From assembly GCA_005787865.1 (NCBI GenBank), contig SXZN01000133.1:1-6550 (forward strand): a stretch of 6,550 nucleotides of DNA. The letters are read 5' to 3'. A program made the translations under genes and the position numbers. Shown here piece by piece: positions 4,310-6,550 of this stretch (within the stretch, counting starts at the first letter, position 1; each line of letters begins with the position of its first letter). Origin of the DNA: Opitutaceae bacterium. Its GTDB lineage: Bacteria > Verrucomicrobiota > Verrucomicrobiia > Opitutales > Opitutaceae. The notes below the pieces were generated by a model, which did not search any database, was not told where the DNA came from, and worked only from the letters and a program-made list of their open reading frames with translations.

Positions 4310-6550
4310 CTAGGTCAGCTCGCAGGCCCCACCGGCACAGGCGGCGACTTCTTTGAGGGCAGTTTCATCTGATTTTTCGGCTAGCTGGGTGTAGTCCACT
4401 GGCACGTATTTTAACCGGTTCCATTTTGCGATATCATCTTCAGTGAGCACGGCCTCACGCGGGGCCTGCGCGTAGCGCTTATCGCCGTCATGACCAAGTA
4501 AGGCTACGCCGGTAAAATGCGCGCGATGCTCCCAGATAAATTTCGCTACGGCATCCCATTCCTCGGCCTTGACGGTGCACGTGTTGGAGACGTTGTGATG
4601 CAGACCCGGCGAGCGCGTGATCGGGGCTTCGCCATTGAGCACCCAATGCTGCTGGGCGATTTGTACGAAATGGAGAAAATCGAGGGCAGTGAGATCATCG
4701 CGCAAAATGGCATGAGCGGGGGCTTCAACCGCAAAAGTAATGACGTCATCCGTATTGGGACGATAAACGGAAATCTCAGTGAGGTGGGGGTTAGCGGCCT
4801 GGAGGTGGCGGTAGACCGGATCGCGGCGATTAGCCTGTACGCGGCGAAAGTAATGCCGCGCATGGTGCGGATGAATACCGGAAGCGGCCCCGAGGAGCAA
4901 GGAGGCGGTGCCCTCGGGCTTCACGCAGGTCACGCGGGCCGCGGCGCGTATGCCGATTACTCCGGCAATAATTTGATTGGCCGCGCGGCAGAGCCGCGCC
5001 CCGCGTTCTAAGACGGTGGGGTTGAATAAAACTTCGGGATTATCCATGAACCCACAAATGGAAACACCGAGCAACGCATCGCGTTCATTGAGATATTGAG
5101 TGACCGGCCCCAAGTAAGGAATTTTTGTGTAAGCCGCCTGCAAGGTGCCAATCACGGCCGCATGAATGCACGCGATCAGGAAATCATCGGTGGTCTTGAG
5201 GATGGCTCCATTAATCGTCGTCAAATTGCACATCTGCCAGCCACTGAGTCGGGTGGTAGCATCGAGCGCTCCGGTATAGCCGAGGGCACGTAGCCGAGCC
5301 GTTTCGGCCTCGTCGAGCACGCCTTCAATGACCGGATGTAGACCGATTTCACAGCAGGGGTTGCAGCCGTAGTCAGGGTGTTCCGCGAAATAAAAACCAG
5401 GTTCGCCAAATTCTTTTTGCGCGGCGAAGAGCCGCCGAAAGAGCGTATCATCCGGTTCTTCACGGGAGACGACCGCAGAATTGTTGGAAGCTGACCGCTG
5501 AGGATATTTCTCAAACCAATTACCCGTTTTGGCGGCCATCATCTCTTGATCATCGGGTGAAAAAAGGCAGATCGTGGCGGACCGGCGGATACCGCCACTG
5601 AGCACGGAACGGGCGGCGAACATGCAAATATCATAGACCTCAATCGGTCGGAGTTGGCGGCCCGCGGCGCCGGTGAGGATTGCCTCAATATCGAGCAGGG
5701 ATTGCTTCAGCGGGAGGTGGCCCGGCGCTTTACCTCCAGAAGTGCGCAGCGCGGCCCCGCGGGCACGGACCAAGGAAAAATTAAATTCCACTTTAAAATC
5801 TTCGAGGTGGCTGCGCAAAAGCAGGTGCAGCGCATCGGCCCAGCCCTCGATGGTATCCGCTACGGTATGGTGTTGCACTGGCAGCTCCATTTCTTCGCGG
5901 CGGATCGGAAAAATGGGGAGGCGCGCAATATGATGGCGCTGGACAGAAAAGCCGCAGCCCGTGCCCGCGAGCAGCAGGAAGAGATATTCACGAAAAAAAT
6001 CAAGGCGATCGACTGAACTAGACGCGCAATTAAATAGCCGGGCGTGATTGCGTAGAATAGCTTCACCGCCAAATTGCAGGGAGCGCATTGAGGGCAGGAT
6101 GAGCTTTTGGCCGACGGCGCCAAAGGCACGGTGCATAGCGTCGGACAAGGTCCCCCCCGATAACCATTCCGCCAAAAAGCGCCGGTCGCCCGCCAGCGCC
6201 GGCGAGTCTTCACTCGGAGCGGGCACGCGGATCGCGAGTCGGCTGGAGAAATGTTGTAGATGCATCCCCAGCACGCGGCGCGCAGCCTCCGTGAAAGTTT
6301 CGCGGCGGCCGAGATCGGCACGGTGGCGAGCGTATTTTGCGCAAGCAATGTAATCGCGCAGGCCATTTTCATCGTAATGATTCAGGCGGTGCGCCGCTTG
6401 GTGCTCGCGGTAAATGATAAACGCGCGGGCCACTTCCCAGTCGCCCTCCGCTGCTATGGCTTTTTCTACATTGTCTTGAATTTGCTCAATCGTCGGGTGC
6501 CGACCTGAACGATAATAGAGTTCTAGCATCAAAGCGACCCGCGCGGCGAT
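4310..6550 (-). CDS. nrdJ: Adenosylcobalamin-dependent (class II) ribonucleotide reductase with ATP-cone, N-terminus outside window
   Basis: The enzyme reduces ribonucleotides to deoxyribonucleotides using adenosylcobalamin. The frame is open to the right edge, so the TTG at 6532 is not a real start. Residues just after the edge (RSGRHPTIEQIQDNVEKAI, then EVARAFIIYREH) are the end of an N-terminal ATP-cone, the allosteric dATP/ATP domain. Counting from that TTG, catalytic-barrel landmarks are C169 (LFNCASS; first redox cysteine), AGTGCGFSVQ (189-198), N391-P-C393-C-E395 (radical cysteine and glutamate), C435 (QMCNLTT; second redox cysteine) and CVKPEGTASLL (536-546, phosphate-binding). The C-terminus ends CAGGACELT with C732 and C737, the swinging redox pair. 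The length resembles the monomeric Lactobacillus-type reductase (about 739 residues) plus an ATP-cone. Position 394 is Cys where Gly is usual. No intein or frameshift is seen. Any B12 riboswitch would lie outside the window. Confidence 0.93.
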   Translation of the reverse strand: MAARVALMLELYYRSGRHPTIEQIQDNVEKAIAAEGDWEVARAFIIYREHQAAHRLNHYDENGLRDYIACAKYARHRADLGRRETFTEAARRVLGMHLQHFSSRLAIRVPAPSEDSPALAGDRRFLAEWLSGGTLSDAMHRAFGAVGQKLILPSMRSLQFGGEAILRNHARLFNCASSSVDRLDFFREYLFLLLAGTGCGFSVQRHHIARLPIFPIRREEMELPVQHHTVADTIEGWADALHLLLRSHLEDFKVEFNFSLVRARGAALRTSGGKAPGHLPLKQSLLDIEAILTGAAGRQLRPIEVYDICMFAARSVLSGGIRRSATICLFSPDDQEMMAAKTGNWFEKYPQRSASNNSAVVSREEPDDTLFRRLFAAQKEFGEPGFYFAEHPDYGCNPCCEIGLHPVIEGVLDEAETARLRALGYTGALDATTRLSGWQMCNLTTINGAILKTTDDFLIACIHAAVIGTLQAAYTKIPYLGPVTQYLNERDALLGVSICGFMDNPEVLFNPTVLERGARLCRAANQIIAGVIGIRAAARVTCVKPEGTASLLLGAASGIHPHHARHYFRRVQANRRDPVYRHLQAANPHLTEISVYRPNTDDVITFAVEAPAHAILRDDLTALDFLHFVQIAQQHWVLNGEAPITRSPGLHHNVSNTCTVKAEEWDAVAKFIWEHRAHFTGVALLGHDGDKRYAQAPREAVLTEDDIAKWNRLKYVPVDYTQLAEKSDETALKEVAACAGGACELT

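Noticed and set aside
4517..5011. Plus-strand 164-residue ORF inside the reductase gene
   Set aside because: The opposite strand carries conserved reductase motifs throughout, so this is a shadow frame in high-GC DNA.
4310..6532. Reductase start at TTG 6532
   Set aside because: The frame continues to base 6550, and the protein at that point is already in the middle of an ATP-cone, so the true start is outside the window.

Overview
The window is moderately high-GC bacterial DNA with dense, tightly packed protein genes. No RNA genes, CRISPR arrays or insertion sequences are visible. The gene set and the style of the proteins suggest a Verrucomicrobiota member, perhaps Opitutaceae-like. The gene set is an uncharacterised SDR/aldolase/amidohydrolase cluster beside an ATP-cone class II ribonucleotide reductase. 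The lineage is inferred from recalled relatives, not from a search. None of the internal starts has a clear Shine-Dalgarno sequence.

Left part (1-3390): a small catabolic-looking locus built around one divergent control region at 1746-1842. Leftward run an NAD-binding SDR epimerase/dehydrogenase (714-1745) and, 12 bp behind it, a DapA-superfamily lyase/aldolase that leaves the window at base 1. Rightward run a metal-dependent amidohydrolase (1843-2610) and a second amidohydrolase-fold protein (2607-3362). These two are coupled by an ATGA overlap. The second protein has lost every recognisable metal or catalytic position that the first one keeps. A strong intrinsic terminator (3358-3390) overlaps its stop codon. 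The simplest reading is that a hydrolase opens a lactone or cleaves a carboxylate, an NAD-dependent enzyme modifies the product, and a Schiff-base lyase splits or dehydrates it. The substrate cannot be read from the sequence.

Middle part (3391-4309): a doubtful 85-residue ORF on the plus strand (3433-3690) converges on a minus-strand helical protein of unknown function (3705-4187). Upstream of the latter is a 122-bp gap packed with short inverted repeats that share a TTAGGC/GCCTAA word and could form mutually exclusive hairpins.

Right part (4310-6550): an adenosylcobalamin-dependent (class II) ribonucleotide reductase on the minus strand. It is complete at its C-terminus and cut by the window edge inside an N-terminal ATP-cone. 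Its catalytic cysteines, C-terminal redox pair and nucleotide/phosphate motifs are visible. The usual NPCGE loop reads NPCCE.
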